Shown here in pieces: positions 7,980-15,316 of a stretch of DNA of 64,000 nucleotides (its first letter is position 1; each line of letters starts with the position of its first letter). The notes under the pieces are model-generated. The model was not told where the DNA came from. It worked only from the letters and a program-made list of their open reading frames with translations, and did no database searches. A program made the translations under genes and the position numbers. Location of the stretch: the NCBI GenBank assembly GCA_014204635.1, contig JACHLS010000009.1:62001-126000 (forward strand), in the 5' to 3' direction. This DNA comes from Sporosarcina luteola. GTDB taxonomy: Bacteria > Bacillota > Bacilli > Bacillales_A > Planococcaceae.

Positions 7980-8198
7980 TCAAACTACTTTCCAGTCTTC
8001 CGCCAACAGGTCACAGACCGTCGGAGTGAACATTGTGTAACCTTCCCCTTCTACATTGATGACAAAATAAGGATTTAATTTAAGGCCATCCAATTCCTTC
8101 TCGCCAACTAGTTTTACATAGAGCTCTGCTCCGCCCCATCCTTCACGGATTACCTTTTCTCCCGTTTTTAATCGAGGCAGTATTTCTTCAAATGTCAT
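7980..8198 (-). CDS. DUF2829 / Tad2-like domain protein
   Basis: This 72-residue protein consists only of a DUF2829 domain. It opens MTFEEILPRLKTGEKVIREGW and ends with CDLLAEDWKVV, the two conserved edges of the family, with a central FVINVEGEGYTMFTPT strand region. Phage members of this family (Tad2) bind the signalling nucleotide of Thoeris defence; many chromosomal members are uncharacterised. Start 8198 is chosen because AAAGGA is eight bases upstream; the two ATGs further out lie too close to it. It sits beside an IS relic, and no Thoeris genes are visible in the window. Confidence 0.72.
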   Translation of the reverse strand: MTFEEILPRLKTGEKVIREGWGGAELYVKLVGEKELDGLKLNPYFVINVEGEGYTMFTPTVCDLLAEDWKVV

Positions 8199-8311
8199 CT
8201 TCATCATCCTTTATGATTGATTCTCTACAAAGTATAGCGATTCGAAGATCTGTTTACAATTAGAAGAATTGGCCACTCTATTTAAATTCCCATACAACTT
8301 TCATACAAGAA

Positions 8312-8353
8312 AGGATATTCCCTACTTTTACATGTATGGATAGTAGGGTATCC
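8312..8353 (+). promoter_or_regulatory. Inverted repeat and possible sigma-B promoter of the catalase gene
   Basis: A long inverted repeat (GGATATTCCCTACT with AGTAGGGTATCC) spans this segment. Its right arm contains GGGTAT (8346-8351), a perfect sigma-B -10, and TTTTAC (8326-8331) lies 14 bases upstream, matching the -35 consensus at four of six positions. The ATG follows about 40 bases later. Stress-regulated catalases are common sigma-B targets; the arms could also be an operator. Confidence 0.4.
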
Positions 8354-8389
8354 ACTTTACAAGGCTAATTATTCAAGAGGAGTGACAGT

Positions 8390-9304
8390 ATGGAACGAGA
8401 ACTTCAAAAGAATGTGACACCAGAAGACGCGGTCGATACAATTGAAAAGGTAGTGGGTACTTTTCCTGGTTATCGTCGTGCGCACACAAAAGGGATTGCA
8501 TTCGATGCTATCTTCGAGCCAAACGGTAATGCATCTTATCTGACAAGGGCACTTCATTTGCAGACAGATTCTGTCCCGGCAGTTGTACGTTTTTCCCATT
8601 TTTGGCCTACACCGGATCCAAAAGAATTATTAGTTCCTATCAAAGGCATGGCTGTCCAGTTTCGTCTGCCTGATGGCAGCTATACGAATTTGGCTATGGC
8701 AAATATTCCTGTCTTTATAACAAAAACGCCTGAAGCTTTTATCCGCTTGATCCAATTAATGACGAAGGAACCATTATCTTTTCCGGAAAAGTTGAATGTA
8801 TTGCGAAAAATGCCTGAGTATTCAACAATTCCTGAGTTACTGAAAAGTTTAAAACCGCCTTCCAGTTTCGCGACCGAGTCTTATCATTCCTTGCATTCAT
8901 TTTATCTCATTTCAAAAGAGGGCAAGAGACAAGCTGTCCGATTTGCTTGGGAACCTATCCTGCCTTCAGACACAATTGGCAGTAAGACGTTTGGTTCTGC
9001 CGCAAATTTAGAAGAAGAATTACGTAATCGAATGGAAGCAGAAGCACCGATCCGTTTTCAGCTAACCTTCCAATTAGCTGCGTCCGATGATCCCATTGAT
9101 GATCCGAGCATCAGTTGGCCAAAAGAACGAAAAACGATTCATGCTGGCCATCTAACATTACAGAAAATGAGGGCTGATGAAGCAGATCAGTTTGTATTCG
9201 ATCCGACTCTCATGATAGATGGCATAGAGTGTTCTGACGATCCGATTTTGCATTTTCGCTCTCCTGTCTACCATGTTTCTGCTGACCGTCGAGCCAGAGA
9301 ATGA
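8390..9304 (+). CDS. Small catalase-family haem peroxidase (SrpA-like)
   Basis: This 304-residue protein is a minimal catalase-fold enzyme lacking the C-terminal domains of full catalases. The distal histidine lies in RRAHTKG (His32), and the C-terminus has the family block DPTLMIDGIECSDDPIL followed by RSPVYHVSADRR, whose tyrosine is the expected proximal haem ligand. It probably decomposes hydrogen peroxide or organic peroxides in the cytosol. GAGGAG precedes the ATG. The upstream inverted repeat with a sigma-B-like -10 suggests stress control. It is monocistronic. Confidence 0.85.
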   Translation: MERELQKNVTPEDAVDTIEKVVGTFPGYRRAHTKGIAFDAIFEPNGNASYLTRALHLQTDSVPAVVRFSHFWPTPDPKELLVPIKGMAVQFRLPDGSYTNLAMANIPVFITKTPEAFIRLIQLMTKEPLSFPEKLNVLRKMPEYSTIPELLKSLKPPSSFATESYHSLHSFYLISKEGKRQAVRFAWEPILPSDTIGSKTFGSAANLEEELRNRMEAEAPIRFQLTFQLAASDDPIDDPSISWPKERKTIHAGHLTLQKMRADEADQFVFDPTLMIDGIECSDDPILHFRSPVYHVSADRRARE

Positions 9305-9539
9305 TGGTTCTATGTAAGACGAAGCTATTTGCCAACGGCTTCGCTTTGTGAGTGGCCTCTCTCATTTCTGCATGGCTCAAGATGCCGTGCAGGACACTTT
9401 CAAGCGGCACAAACTTGATCTCCAGCGCATACGATAAAAACAAAGGAGTGACAATTACATAACGTGCGCTTTTTTTGACTCTTCCTTTTTGCTTCCGTTT
9501 ACCAAACCCCTCTTAAGTAATAGGAAGAAAAATATAAAG
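9305..9539. other. Intergenic region after the catalase gene
   Basis: The region holds a weak hairpin, CGAAGC (9320-9325) with GCTTCG (9338-9343) followed by CTTTG, that could end the catalase transcript. It also has an isolated ribosome-binding-site-like AAAGGAG near 9440 with no start codon in range. I see no supported gene. Confidence 0.4.
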
Positions 9540-9586
9540 AGGAAAATAACCTCCCTGCTTAGTTAAGGCTGCATAGGGAGGTTATT
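9540..9586 (-). terminator. Terminator of the CotX-like gene
   Basis: A perfect 12-bp stem, AATAACCTCCCT (9545-9556) with AGGGAGGTTATT (9575-9586), is followed on the minus strand by TTTCC. Confidence 0.82.
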
Positions 9587-9634
9587 CATCGATCAGATTG
9601 AGATCAGTTGTTTTTCCACTGGTTCGAACTGATA

Positions 9635-10093
9635 TTACAAAATATCCAATTGAACGATCAAAGCAAGTAGAATTTGCAGAAGCAGCTGCAAAGAAATGGC
9701 TACATCTGTATCTTCTGTTGTTACATCTACATCACGAGAGTTGATGATAATCAAACGTTGACGATTTGTCTGCCGAATTTGTGCTCGTTCTAACAATTCT
9801 GCTGTGACTCGTTCAGCACGGGTGCCATCTGCAATTGAAATGTTGACCACAATTGCGATTGCGACTTGGAGAGCCGCTTGCAATGATACAGCTACTTGCG
9901 TATCCGTCGTACTCACAGTGACGTTGCAGGAATCCCGGATGACAATGAGCTCGTTGGAAAGCTGATCAATATCCGTAATTAAATCTGCATCTGCTCCTGT
10001 GTTGGAAGATTCGCGTGAACAGGAAGCGATTGGGTGTTCGGAGGATCGGTCCAGTGCAGACCATTCCTCATTTCTATGAGAATAATATTCCAT
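9635..10093 (-). CDS. cotX: Spore coat protein X/V family (CotX-like)
   Basis: This 152-residue protein has two related halves. Each carries a charged Asp/Thr-rich segment followed by an alternating hydrophobic stretch (TDTQVAVSLQAALQVAIAIV and TDVAISLQLLLQILLALIVQ). That duplicated Coat_X pattern is typical of CotX/CotV proteins of the insoluble outer coat or crust of Bacillus spores. A polar, serine-rich leader precedes it. GGAGG lies nine bases upstream of the ATG. It is followed by its own terminator and preceded by a second likely spore gene in the same direction. Confidence 0.82.
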   Translation of the reverse strand: MEYYSHRNEEWSALDRSSEHPIASCSRESSNTGADADLITDIDQLSNELIVIRDSCNVTVSTTDTQVAVSLQAALQVAIAIVVNISIADGTRAERVTAELLERAQIRQTNRQRLIIINSRDVDVTTEDTDVAISLQLLLQILLALIVQLDIL

Positions 10094-10152
10094 TGTTACT
10101 TCCCTCCTCTCTCTTCTATTACATGTTCAAGAAAATGATTGAGTTGGACAAA

Positions 10153-10482
10153 CTATCTATGCTTTTTATGTTTTTCACTTTCCTTTTTCACTTTCTTTTG
10201 TTTCTTCTCTATGACTGCTTGTCGCAGTGGATTGACTGTCGGTTCTTCTGTCTTATCTTTTGCTGAACTGACTTTCTGCACTGTTTTTGATTCCAAAAAG
10301 CCTTCAACTTGAGCTCTTAACTGTTCGACCGTTTGCTTTAGTTGTTCTTTTTGATCAGCTGTCAAACGCTGTTTCGCCTCTTTGACATCCACTTTGTTTT
10401 TTGAAAGCAAGTCTGATACAAACAGTTCCATTAGTTGGCTAGATAATCCATGCAACTGTTCACGGGTCTCCTTTTTTTCCAA
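10153..10482 (-). CDS. Probable spore coat-associated protein (CotW-like)
   Basis: This 109-residue protein is strongly basic at the C-terminus (KKQKKVKKESEKHKKHR) and largely helical (QLKQTVEQLRAQVEGFLESK). Its size, charge and position beside the CotX-like gene suggest a CotW-type coat protein, but the sequence match is not certain. TTG 10482 is preferred as start because AGGAGG is eight bases upstream; GTG 10491 overlaps the Shine-Dalgarno sequence. About 60 bases without a clear terminator separate it from cotX, so the two may be co-transcribed. Confidence 0.55.
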   Translation of the reverse strand: MEKKETREQLHGLSSQLMELFVSDLLSKNKVDVKEAKQRLTADQKEQLKQTVEQLRAQVEGFLESKTVQKVSSAKDKTEEPTVNPLRQAVIEKKQKKVKKESEKHKKHR

Positions 10483-10491
10483 TCCATTCAC

Positions 10492-10739
10492 CTCCTAATG
10501 CACTTACTAGTATGTATACTCAAGAAACAGTTCCAGGGCCGGGCCTCTATACACTTGCGCTTGAATTTTGTACAAGTTCTAACTAGCACTGTTACTACCA
10601 GCCCTATTTGAGAACTGAATCGGGTATTTCCCGAGTCGTCTAGGAGTTGAATGAACCGTTGCCCAGTTGTTGGAGAACTACTACCCAACTGGAAATCGAG
10701 TAGGAGGAAATAGCTTCCTTCATATATCATCCCACTGAG
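10492..10739. other. Hairpin-rich intergenic region upstream of the CotW-like gene
   Basis: On the minus strand several stems are visible: CCAGTTG with CAACTGG (about 10664-10694), TCGGG with CCCGA (about 10619-10634), and AGTTCT with AGAACT (about 10577-10615). An 80-codon frame crosses it but has no ribosome binding site and no recognisable product. It may be a leader or decayed structured element continuous with the repeat at 10740-10830. Confidence 0.35.
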
Positions 10740-10830
10740 GACGCTCTTGCCATTAGCTAACGGTTCCTACCGCCAAGCATGTATTGAACTTTCACTACTA
10801 AGTTATAGCCCATGCCGGCGCACATAAAAA
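10740..10830 (-). repeat. Structured repeat, copy 1
   Basis: This segment shares two blocks with 12056-12127: CTAACnGTTCCTACnGCCAAGC and AAGTTATnGCCCATGCCGG followed by GCACATA. In this copy the hairpin is CGGT-AGGA-ACCG (minus strand); in the other it is CAGT-AGGA-ACTG. That is a compensatory change preserving the stem. The pattern suggests a functional or recently functional RNA rather than chance similarity. Strand is inferred from the longer structure of copy 2. Confidence 0.6.
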
Positions 10831-10878
10831 AGAGAGAGCTTTAAATGGAGGCGGCTGAAAAAGTATTCTTAGGAACAT

Positions 10879-10922
10879 AAAAGCGAGAAAGAAACGATTT
10901 TGTCGTTTTCTTTCTCGCTTTT
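10879..10922. terminator. Long A/T-flanked hairpin, bidirectional terminator
   Basis: A 19-bp stem with a single bulge (10879-10897 with 10903-10922, AAAAGCGAGAAAG/CTTTCTCGCTTTT) carries A-run and T-run ends, so it would work in both directions. It abuts the dispersed repeat that follows. Confidence 0.6.
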
Positions 10923-10930
10923 ATATCTTG

Positions 10931-11177
10931 GAAACCGTTGATTTCCGTTTCAGGCAGACGCGTTCCACGGGCACGGCTTCAGCCAATCGAACAGCGAAGG
11001 GTTCGATTTGCCGTATTTCTGGGTTTTAAAGAAATTAAGGCAGCACTTATGCTCCAAACGCTTTGCTTTTTGTCGCAAAAGCCGTTCTTCGTGACGGCTT
11101 TCGCTACGCTCAGTCCAGGGTCTTCAGCTCGCGCTGTTCCCGTTAGAGTCGCTGCCTTCCACTCCAATCCACTATTG
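10931..11177. repeat. Dispersed Bacillales-type intergenic repeat with inverted ends
   Basis: The left 45 bases (from GGAAACCGTTGATTTCC) and the reverse complement of the right 45 bases align with many matches, including AGGCAG and ACGGG. Motifs such as GGCAGACGCGTTCC and GTCGCTGCCTTCCACTCCAA recall an intergenic element scattered through many Bacillaceae and Planococcaceae genomes. The frames across it look like artefacts of composition. Its function is unknown. Confidence 0.55.
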
Positions 11178-11232
11178 TCTCCCTCTAGTTTGTCTAAATC
11201 TCTCAAAAGATGATACCTATCTCCTCTCTCAA

Positions 11233-11430
11233 TTATTTTAAAAATATATAATACAAAAGGGTTACTACAAAATAAGTAAGCACACCTAATAAAAAAATGA
11301 GCAGTATCTTTTTAATAATTTTCACTCTCCAATCAAATGCTTGGTCAAGAACTGAATGCTCCGTTACATCCACAGCCATTGGATCGATAAATGCCTCTTT
11401 CTGCAACGAAATCAAGTTCAATAATCGCAT
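11233..11430 (-). CDS. Small membrane protein (65 aa), uncertain
   Basis: The 65-residue frame has a polar N-terminal half and a C-terminal hydrophobic segment (IIKKILLIFLLGVLTYFVVT) ending in aromatic and basic residues, as expected for a single-pass protein with its tail in the membrane. There is no convincing ribosome binding site before ATG 11430, which weakens the case; it may be the end of a degraded gene. It lies between the dispersed repeat and a hairpin region in the spore-coat island. Confidence 0.4.
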   Translation of the reverse strand: MRLLNLISLQKEAFIDPMAVDVTEHSVLDQAFDWRVKIIKKILLIFLLGVLTYFVVTLLYYIFLK

Positions 11431-11550
11431 TTCATTTAGCCAATAGAAATAACTGCCTTCTGGCTAGCTGAAGAAACCCGGCAAAAATGCTCGGGTACCC
11501 ATACGTTTATCATTCAATAGATCGTTCAACTCACTATATCTTACTAAATA

Positions 11551-11577
11551 AAAGGCCGGCGCTTGGCTGCCGGATTA
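11551..11577 (-). terminator. Hairpin with U-rich tail
   Basis: CCGGC (11556-11560) pairs with GCCGG (11569-11573). The minus-strand reading continues CCTTTTATTT, so it could end a minus transcript from the poorly supported frame at 11656-11865. Confidence 0.45.
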
Positions 11578-11655
11578 TTTTGCTTATGCCAAGTTAAGCG
11601 GTTTATCCCCAGCAAAAATCTCCCCTTTTTTATAATCTTTAAGCTTAAAACCACC

Positions 11656-11865
11656 CTAACATACTAAAAACCTTTTTCCAAATACTATCCAGTAATTTTC
11701 ATCAAATATACTTTTGTAGCACAAGATCAACTTTTGTACTTTTATATTGAGAACGAAGAAGTAGCTAACTCCCGTCATCCCAGTCGAGTATCCAATGGGA
11801 ATTTCACCAAAAGGATCTTGCAGAACCGTAGGTGAACCACTCGATTCATACAGCCATTTTCGCAA
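11656..11865 (-). CDS. Possible small protein or gene remnant (69 aa)
   Basis: A 69-residue frame with protein-like composition (SGSPTVLQDPFGEIPIGYST early, FDENYWIVFGKRFL late) reads on the minus strand and is followed by a hairpin. No ribosome binding site precedes the ATG at 11865, and the upstream in-frame sequence is broken by stops. It may be the remaining 3' part of a decayed gene. I do not recognise the family. Confidence 0.25.
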   Translation of the reverse strand: MRKWLYESSGSPTVLQDPFGEIPIGYSTGMTGVSYFFVLNIKVQKLILCYKSIFDENYWIVFGKRFLVC

Positions 11866-11984
11866 ATTCCTTTAGCCATTCTACTATATAAGCACGGCGT
11901 CCTCTCAACCTCATAATTTTGCAAATTGCCCATTTGACTGATATACAATGTAAGCAATATCAATGGGGTATTTCACAACTAAAG

Positions 11985-12127
11985 GATTGATATTTCTTCT
12001 GCCTATCCTTATCTTTACAGTAGATAGTTCGACCTAATGGTGTTCACCCTTCCAGTTGGCTAACAGTTCCTACTGCCAAGCCTACAGTGGACCACCAAGT
12101 TATTGCCCATGCCGGGCACATATAAAA
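11985..12127 (-). ncRNA. Structured RNA-like repeat, copy 2 (possible HEARO/omega-RNA relic)
   Basis: Read on the minus strand this segment shows GCCC/GGGC around GGCAT, then GGCT..CAGT-AGGA-ACTG..AGCC nested stems. A TGGTG/CACCA closing helix and a CTATC/GATAG hairpin near the 3' end follow. Copy 1 keeps the central stem with a compensatory base-pair change. The arrangement recalls from memory the HEARO RNAs that accompany IscB-type proteins of the IS605 superfamily, but no such protein gene is nearby. The RNA-class assignment is tentative. Confidence 0.35.
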
Positions 12128-12154
12128 AGTCCCCTACGCTTACATATTAGGGGA
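12121..12154 (-). terminator. Terminator of the GerW-like gene
   Basis: TCCCCTA (12130-12136) pairs with TAGGGGA (12148-12154). On the minus strand CTTTTTATA follows, directly at the edge of the structured repeat. Confidence 0.75.
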
Positions 12155-12162
12155 TGCTTTGC

Positions 12163-12513
12163 TCATCTTCTTTTCTTCTTCCGAAAAAGTAATAATCCAA
12201 TCAGTCCAATTAAAATTAGAATCAGTACATTTTGTCTTTGCATATGTTTTACCGATGTGAAGGTGAGCTTGTCAGGTGATATTTCATACACACCAACCGG
12301 TTGGATTGAAAAGGAACCGCCGCCCCCTTCTCCACCATTGCCATCTCCCCCGCCACCTACTGCATACTTCACTTTTGCTACAGGAACTACCTTTTTTAAT
12401 CCCACCTCAATGGGTTCGTCATAGACGAGAGTAATATCACGACAATCGGCAAACTTGTTAAAAATCGTCTGCACGGGTGTGGCAATATTTTTTTGCTTGT
12501 TTTTTTGTGACAT
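12163..12513 (-). CDS. GerW/YtfJ-like sporulation protein with C-terminal membrane anchor
   Basis: The 116-residue protein contains the YtfJ/GerW-type core: an N-terminal helical segment, a VGLKKVVPVAKVKYAV strand and a glycine-rich loop (GGGGDGNGGEGGGG). A SFSIQPVGVYEI strand completes it. Unlike YtfJ it ends in a hydrophobic helix (LILILIGLIGLLLF) and a basic KKKRR tail, so it is probably tail-anchored. GerW proteins act in spore coat and germination in Bacillus; the same role here is inference supported by the neighbouring coat genes. GGAGG precedes the ATG. Confidence 0.7.
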   Translation of the reverse strand: MSQKNKQKNIATPVQTIFNKFADCRDITLVYDEPIEVGLKKVVPVAKVKYAVGGGGDGNGGEGGGGSFSIQPVGVYEISPDKLTFTSVKHMQRQNVLILILIGLIGLLLFRKKKRR

Positions 12514-12666
12514 GTTATACGCCTCCTTCCCCTTGAATATATTCGTTTTGCTGTTAGGTCATTCCAATGTTCAAACTCATTTTTCTTCTGGATTATAAGT
12601 ATGGAGTGTAAGCAATTGATGGAGACTAAATGGGTAAGGAGAAAAAAACTGTGGAGGTGTGCTAAA

Positions 12667-12783
12667 TTGAAACCCTCAATCCGAGCTTCAAAAGCATTTG
12701 CAGAAAATCTTGGCCCATCCTTAACAAGTGTTGATGCACTCGTTCACCCAGTTAACAAAGCGCAGAACACTCTTAAAATATAA
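12667..12783 (+). CDS. Small hypothetical protein (38 aa)
   Basis: TTG 12667 follows GGAGG at nine bases and opens a 38-residue frame (MKPSIRASKAFAENLGPSLT at the start) ending at TAA 12783. A strong terminator lies 50 bases downstream on the same strand, and no other plus-strand gene could explain it. The product is soluble, slightly basic and has no cysteines; small spore proteins of this size are common, but the family is not recognised. Confidence 0.5.
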   Translation: MKPSIRASKAFAENLGPSLTSVDALVHPVNKAQNTLKI

Positions 12784-12834
12784 CTGGTTTAGGAGCTCTA
12801 TTGTATAGCTAACGCAAAAAGTAATTTTTTTGAT

Positions 12835-12860
12835 GGCAGCAGATTTGCTGCCGTTTTTTT
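12835..12860 (+). terminator. Terminator of the 38-aa gene
   Basis: GGCAGCA (12835-12841) and TGCTGCC (12846-12852) flank a four-base loop, followed by GTTTTTTT. Confidence 0.85.
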
Positions 12861-12980
12861 GAGTGTACATCTTTCGGTTGTCTTCTCTCCTTTTATCACT
12901 CGAGTCTTTTTAGGTCATTATGTAAGAATTCTAGTGTCCAGGATGCTATGATGAAAACTCATGAAGAAAGGGGCAACCAT

Positions 12981-13478
12981 ATGCAAATCAACGATAAAGA
13001 ACGAGAAGAGTTACTGAATGAACTGAATGACCTGTCAGATGAAGAAATTAATAGAAAACCTTCCGATAACGAGTGGTCTATCCAACAAATCCTGGAGCAT
13101 TTATATTTAATGGAGGGTGGCATTACGCAGACAATTGCCCATCAACTTGCAACAGGAGAAGAGAAGAAAGTTGCTGACAAGCCGATTGAACTGTCTGTGA
13201 ATCGTTCGACAAAAGTCCAAGCTCCACCTTTTGCAGTACCAACCGAAGACTTTCGTTCGCTTGCCGAATTACAAACAAAGCTGCTGCAATCCCATGAAGC
13301 GTTACGTAAATTTGTCCATCAGTCCCGAGCTGCCGATTTAGAAAAGAAGGCGTATCCTCACCCGGTGTTTGGCGACTTGAATTTAAAACAATGGATACCA
13401 TTTATCGCCTATCATGAAATGCGCCATACCGAACAACTGAAGGAAGTGAAAGATAAGCTCGGTTTGACTCATTCGTAA
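12981..13478 (+). CDS. DinB-family (YfiT-like) metal-binding protein
   Basis: This 165-residue four-helix-bundle protein belongs to the DinB/YfiT superfamily, which includes metal-dependent thiol S-transferases and many uncharacterised enzymes. The expected metal-binding histidines are in ILEHLYLMEGG and in YHEMRHTEQL. Start 12981 (MQINDKER) is preferred because AAAGGGG is seven bases upstream; the longer frame from 12948 lacks one. It is unrelated to DNA polymerase IV despite the family name. The substrate is unknown. It is monocistronic, with a clear terminator. Confidence 0.8.
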   Translation: MQINDKEREELLNELNDLSDEEINRKPSDNEWSIQQILEHLYLMEGGITQTIAHQLATGEEKKVADKPIELSVNRSTKVQAPPFAVPTEDFRSLAELQTKLLQSHEALRKFVHQSRAADLEKKAYPHPVFGDLNLKQWIPFIAYHEMRHTEQLKEVKDKLGLTHS

Positions 13479-13495
13479 ATATAAATACACGTACT

Positions 13496-13530
13496 GACGG
13501 ATCCTTTTCAAAGAGGGTTCGTCTTTTTCT
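13496..13530 (+). terminator. Terminator of the DinB-family gene
   Basis: GACGGATCC (13496-13504) pairs with GGGTTCGTC (13515-13523), with G-U pairs, followed by TTTTTCT. Confidence 0.75.
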
Positions 13531-13592
13531 CTAATGGGAAGCAAGGTATTTGATCAATACGCATATTTTCTAGACAAGGTAGTACTGCTCTC

Positions 13593-14282
13593 CTAACCAT
13601 TCAAATGCTTCACTTTGGAAATCCATCTCAGCTCAATCCAAATGGCAGTTAGGCTGACGATGGAAAACGCACACCATAAGTTCAACCGAGCATCCAGTTT
13701 GACAACAAGTGTGCCAGTGCCCACCCCGACGATGAACAACAGGATGCCGATGGCTAAATGACTGCATTCCTCTTTCGCTTTTTGATCTTTTTGGAATATT
13801 ACTCTATAAAGATTGTTCATGAAATTTTTTGTATTTCCTGTCATGATGCCATTATTCACTCCCGTTGTCCGGATTGTCCGAAACAAAGTAAGGACATAAC
13901 CCGCGAGAATTCCTAGGAAGAGGACCATAAAAGAATCATTAAGTGCCGTTTGGAAAGATGCCAATAACAGGAAAAGTACGGCTTCCATCAATAAAAAGAG
14001 CCGGTATTGCCGCAAGCCTAAATACGAGTACTTTGAAGAAATAGCTTCCCCACCGAAAACTCCTAATGCAAACCCTCCGAGCACGGTTAGATGGCTGACT
14101 GACTCTTGCCATTCTCCTGAGAACAGTTTTGCGCCGAGCATAATCATATTTCCCGTCTGCGCGCTCGCAAACGTTCCATTCCGCTCGTCAAATGTATAAG
14201 CATCAATAAATCCCATTAAAAATGTCGTTATGATAGTCAATCTCGTCATGATTTGCTCATGTTGTAGAAGTTCCGTTTTCAT
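13593..14282 (-). CDS. DUF1275 (YoaK-like) membrane protein
   Basis: This 229-residue protein has about six membrane segments and the DUF1275 hallmarks: GFIDAYTF near the N-terminus, FASAQTGNMIMLG in the first third and a second TGNT motif (GIMTGNTKNFM). YoaK-family proteins are inner-membrane proteins of unknown transport function. MKTELLQ at 14282 is taken as the start; GGGAGG lies 11 bases upstream, and the longer GTG start at 14306 lacks a correctly placed site. It is monocistronic. Confidence 0.83.
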   Translation of the reverse strand: MKTELLQHEQIMTRLTIITTFLMGFIDAYTFDERNGTFASAQTGNMIMLGAKLFSGEWQESVSHLTVLGGFALGVFGGEAISSKYSYLGLRQYRLFLLMEAVLFLLLASFQTALNDSFMVLFLGILAGYVLTLFRTIRTTGVNNGIMTGNTKNFMNNLYRVIFQKDQKAKEECSHLAIGILLFIVGVGTGTLVVKLDARLNLWCAFSIVSLTAIWIELRWISKVKHLNG

Positions 14283-14365
14283 TTCAGGAAAAGCCTCCCT
14301 TGCCACATGCTTCTCTTCTTGCTCTACCCCGTCTAATAGATTGTATTCCCGAACATGTCATAGAT

Positions 14366-14393
14366 AAAAAAAACGCCCATTTAGATGGACGCT
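14366..14393 (-). terminator. Terminator of the psuK-psuG operon
   Basis: CGCCCAT (14374-14380) pairs with ATGGACG (14385-14391) around a four-base loop. The minus strand continues TTTTTTTTATC. Confidence 0.8.
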
Positions 14394-14401
14394 GTAGAAA
14401 T

Positions 14402-15316
14402 TTAGAATGGATGGTGGAATGCAACAGCAATTTTTGCGCCGACAACGGCATTGTTTTTGACAAGCGCAATGTTGGCGACAAGACTTTTCCCTTCCGTCAG
14501 TTCTTTTACTTTTGCCAAGAGGAATGGCGTCGTGTCTTTTCCTTTTACCCCGTTCGCTTCCGCTTCTTTCAACGCTTGCGCGATAATGCTGTCAATCAGC
14601 TCAGGTTCCAGTTCATCCTGAACCGGGATCGGATTGGCAATAACTGCACCGCCTTGTAAGCCTAACTCCCATTTGGCGTGCAATGTGTCCGCCACGATTT
14701 TTTCATCATCTGCCCGGAAATTGATCGGGAAGCCGCTTTTTCTTGTATAGAATGCAGGTAGTTCATCCGTTTGATAGCCAATTACCGGAACCCCTTTTGT
14801 CTCAAGGTATTCGAGCGTCAAGCCGATATCAAGAATCGATTTAGCACCAGCGCATACGACAGCTACATTTGTTTGCGCCAATTCTTCCAAGTCAGCGGAA
14901 ATATCCATCGTCGTTTCGGCACCACGGTGGACGCCGCCAATCCCGCCCGTTACAAAAATACGAATGCCGGCAAGGTCGGCACAAATCATAGTAGCAGCGA
15001 CAGTCGTTGCACCAAGTTGCTTTGTCGCAAGTAGGTAGCCCAAGTCACGACGTGATGCTTTCGCAACGTTTTTGCTGTTTCCAAACATCTCGAGCTCTTC
15101 GTCGGAGAGACCGATTTTTATCTTGCCGTCGATTAATGCAATGGTCGCAGGTACAGCGCCATTATCGCGGATAATTTGTTCGACTTCCCGTGCTGTTTGC
15201 ACATTTTGCGGATAGGGCATGCCGTGTGAGATGATAGTCGATTCTAGCGCAACTATCGGTTTCCCTGCATCCATTGCTTGTTTGACTTCTTCTGAGTATG
15301 AGAGATATTGATTCAT
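14402..15316 (-). CDS. psuG: Pseudouridine-5'-phosphate glycosidase
   Basis: PsuG splits pseudouridine 5'-phosphate into uracil and ribose 5-phosphate, recycling the modified nucleoside from RNA turnover. The 304-residue protein shows the family blocks [17 protein letters not shown] near the N-terminus, [14 protein letters not shown] and [12 protein letters not shown] in the middle, and [11 protein letters not shown]. Length is as expected. Its ATG overlaps the psuK stop by four bases (ATGA), which indicates translational coupling with the kinase that makes its substrate. Confidence 0.93.
   Translation of the reverse strand: MNQYLSYSEEVKQAMDAGKPIVALESTIISHGMPYPQNVQTAREVEQIIRDNGAVPATIALIDGKIKIGLSDEELEMFGNSKNVAKASRRDLGYLLATKQLGATTVAATMICADLAGIRIFVTGGIGGVHRGAETTMDISADLEELAQTNVAVVCAGAKSILDIGLTLEYLETKGVPVIGYQTDELPAFYTRKSGFPINFRADDEKIVADTLHAKWELGLQGGAVIANPIPVQDELEPELIDSIIAQALKEAEANGVKGKDTTPFLLAKVKELTEGKSLVANIALVKNNAVVGAKIAVAFHHPF

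Noticed and set aside
9210..9443. Minus-strand frame overlapping the catalase 3' end
   Set aside because: Mostly antisense to catalase; no ribosome binding site or recognisable domain.
10938..11213. Open frames on both strands across the dispersed repeat
   Set aside because: They have no ribosome binding sites and reflect the repeat's composition; none resembles a protein family.
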